From Paraphysoderma sedebokerense (taxonomy: Eukaryota; Blastocladiomycota; Physodermatomycetes; Physodermatales; Physodermataceae), in assembly GCA_025602915.1 (NCBI GenBank), contig JAHLJZ010000028.1, positions 62,001 to 126,000 of the forward strand: a stretch of DNA of 64,000 nt. The letters run 5' to 3'. The translations under genes and the position numbers were made by a program. The notes under the pieces were generated by a model. It did not search any database, was not told the DNA's origin, and saw only the letters and a list, made by a program, of their open reading frames with translations. This document shows, one piece after another, positions 62,607 through 64,000 of the stretch (positions are counted from its first letter, which is position 1; every line of letters begins with the position of its first letter).

Positions 62607-64000
62607 TCACTTTCGTGAATTCTTGTAGTAAAGATAACCTGCAACTGCAAAACTGATGATACCAATACCAAATCCGAACGGAAAGAAACTAGAATAACTA
62701 TCATCTGATTTAGCTTTTCGCCTCTTCCTCCTTTTCTTCTTGCTACGTGTTTCGCCATTTGAAGTGGGTGCAGGTGGTGACGGTAGTTGGTTATCGCTCG
62801 CTTTTACAGATGGAGGTGACGTAAGCGAAGCCTTCATTGACAAAGACGACAGGGGTTGTCCCGGCTTGATAAGAGGTGTTGAAGACGTCGTTTTTGGTAA
62901 TTGATTCTCTGGTTCCTTGGATTCCGCCGAGCGACCAGAAAAATCTAAAACTGCCTCTCCAGTTTCAACCATGTCCAATGTTTCCTCACTTAAATCTTTT
63001 AAAGCTTCTGGTAAAGTTAGTTTTCCAGAACTGTCCAAGTTAATACCACGTCTTAGTAACTTGACCGCCGTCTGTACGTTTTGTTCCACGCCCCATCCAT
63101 TCAACAACAAAACACCTAGATTGTACAAGCTGGCTGCATGTCCTAGCTGAGAAGAGATAGCGAAATAATGATAAGCTTTTGCAGGATCAGTCGTTTTAGG
63201 TGGAGGCGGAGTAAGGTAAATGAGGGCCAACTGAAAAATCATGGAAATATAGAGTGATGTTGGCTTGGTTTGGGGGTCAAAGAGTGAGATTGGTAGTATG
63301 GGAATCTTCGATGTGTCTATCGTATCAGGAGTTGGACCGACTGTGGGGGAAGTGAACCCGGAGGGGATACCGATGTAATTTTCTAGTATGGATATACCTC
63401 TATGAAGCCATTCCAGTGCGTTGTCGCCGCTACATTCTGCACCGTCACCAGAAGCATATGCCGTTCCGACTACATAAGCGGCCTCTGCAATCGATATCTG
63501 TTCTTCACAGCGCCGAATAGGGACATCGAAACTCGCGGTAGCTACTGGTTCGGCATCCGCATTTCTCGTAGTCGGCGAAGACGGATTTGAAGCCTCATTC
63601 GAAACATAATATACATCATCCAAATTTGCTGCCTTTAGGTGCCAATAAAACGCTTTCTTCGGATCCCGCTTTAATGGAACTCTTTCGTCAGTCTCCTGAC
63701 CAATCTCATGATAAGCTGCGAGCTTTAAAATGCTGCGAATGTGATTTTTTCGTGCAGCATAAGTCAAATACAATAACTCCAAATCATGATTACCTGCCGC
63801 ACTGTGGAAAGACGATAAAGAGAATGCCGATATTGGATCAATTTCCAGTTCGTACTCGTTAATATCTGATTCCGGGAGAGGCTCCGGTAGAGCTGACAAT
63901 GGAGATGATATCAAGACGGGCCATTGCAATCCATGGTTCGCTTTTTCTGCATGAATCGTGATGACTTTGGAAGTTTTAAGAGATTCGAATTGCCACAATG
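62607..64000 (-). CDS. Sel1-repeat protein with C-terminal membrane anchor (5' end outside the window)
   Basis: The frame is open through the right edge; the start codon is not in the window, since the apparent first codon at 63998 is TTG. At least three Sel1/TPR-like units are visible: LKLAAYHEIGQETDERVPLK with DPKKAFYWHLKAA, YVVGTAYASGDGAECSGDNA with LEWLHRGI, and AKAYHYFAISSQLGHAASLY with NLGVLLLNGWGVEQN. A Ser/Pro-rich linker and a highly basic stretch (RSKKKRRKRRKAK) come before a single hydrophobic segment, GIGIISFAVAGYLYY, at the C-terminus. This suggests a tail-anchored adaptor on the ER or mitochondrial surface, somewhat like Hrd3/Sel1L-type scaffolds but without their luminal domain order. 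Partner unknown. Confidence 0.8.
   Translation of the reverse strand, partial: LWQFESLKTSKVITIHAEKANHGLQWPVLISSPLSALPEPLPESDINEYELEIDPISAFSLSSFHSAAGNHDLELLYLTYAARKNHIRSILKLAAYHEIGQETDERVPLKRDPKKAFYWHLKAANLDDVYYVSNEASNPSSPTTRNADAEPVATASFDVPIRRCEEQISIAEAAYVVGTAYASGDGAECSGDNALEWLHRGISILENYIGIPSGFTSPTVGPTPDTIDTSKIPILPISLFDPQTKPTSLYISMIFQLALIYLTPPPPKTTDPAKAYHYFAISSQLGHAASLYNLGVLLLNGWGVEQNVQTAVKLLRRGINLDSSGKLTLPEALKDLSEETLDMVETGEAVLDFSGRSAESKEPENQLPKTTSSTPLIKPGQPLSSLSMKASLTSPPSVKASDNQLPSPPAPTSNGETRSKKKRRKRRKAKSDDSYSSFFPFGFGIGIISFAVAGYLYYKNSRK

Overview
The window is nuclear DNA of a fungus. It has dense genes with many short GT-AG introns, intergenic distances of a few hundred bases, and a fungal gene set: a CSL/CBF1-type transcription factor, a REB1/TTF1-type Myb protein, an ABCG half-transporter and a Cce1/Ydc2-type resolvase. 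A GBP-type dynamin-like GTPase, a Plavaka-type transposase and a tyrosine-recombinase (Crypton-like) element point to an early-diverging rather than a yeast lineage, but I cannot name the species.

Layout. 0.6-6 kb: adenylosuccinate synthetase and a branched-chain aminotransferase share a divergent promoter holding three TGASTC (Gcn4/Bas1-type) sites, followed by a helical protein of unknown function. 6-23.5 kb: a repeat-rich accessory island. It has two near-identical 1.8 kb direct repeats about 13.07 kb apart, degenerate tandem repeats, a Plavaka/CACTA-like transposase, an OLD-like protein with a TOPRIM domain, and several lineage-specific proteins. 23.8-44.7 kb: a housekeeping block with an ABCG transporter, MCM6 and a guanylate-binding-protein-like GTPase (divergent, with MCB boxes between them), an F-box/LRR protein, a REB1-like Myb protein, the RNase P/MRP subunit RPP30 and cytosolic lysyl-tRNA synthetase.

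45.35-49.66 kb: the most notable locus. A tRNA-Asp(GTC) gene is cut in its D-loop. The first 18 nt lie at 45351-45368; the rest, with a 22-nt intron and a Pol III terminator, lies at 49583-49675. The two acceptor strands are still perfectly complementary. The intervening 4.2 kb carries an intact six-exon tyrosine recombinase, a Holliday-junction resolvase of the mitochondrial Cce1/Ydc2 family and one unknown gene. GTCGCA motifs cluster near both ends. I read this as a young, possibly active tRNA-targeting recombinase element that carries a resolvase.

49.7-64 kb: a small secreted protein, a very large CSL transcription factor (about 1834 aa in six exons), a multi-pass MFS-like transporter, and a tail-anchored Sel1-repeat protein that runs off the right edge. 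No endogenous virus or LTR element was recognised.
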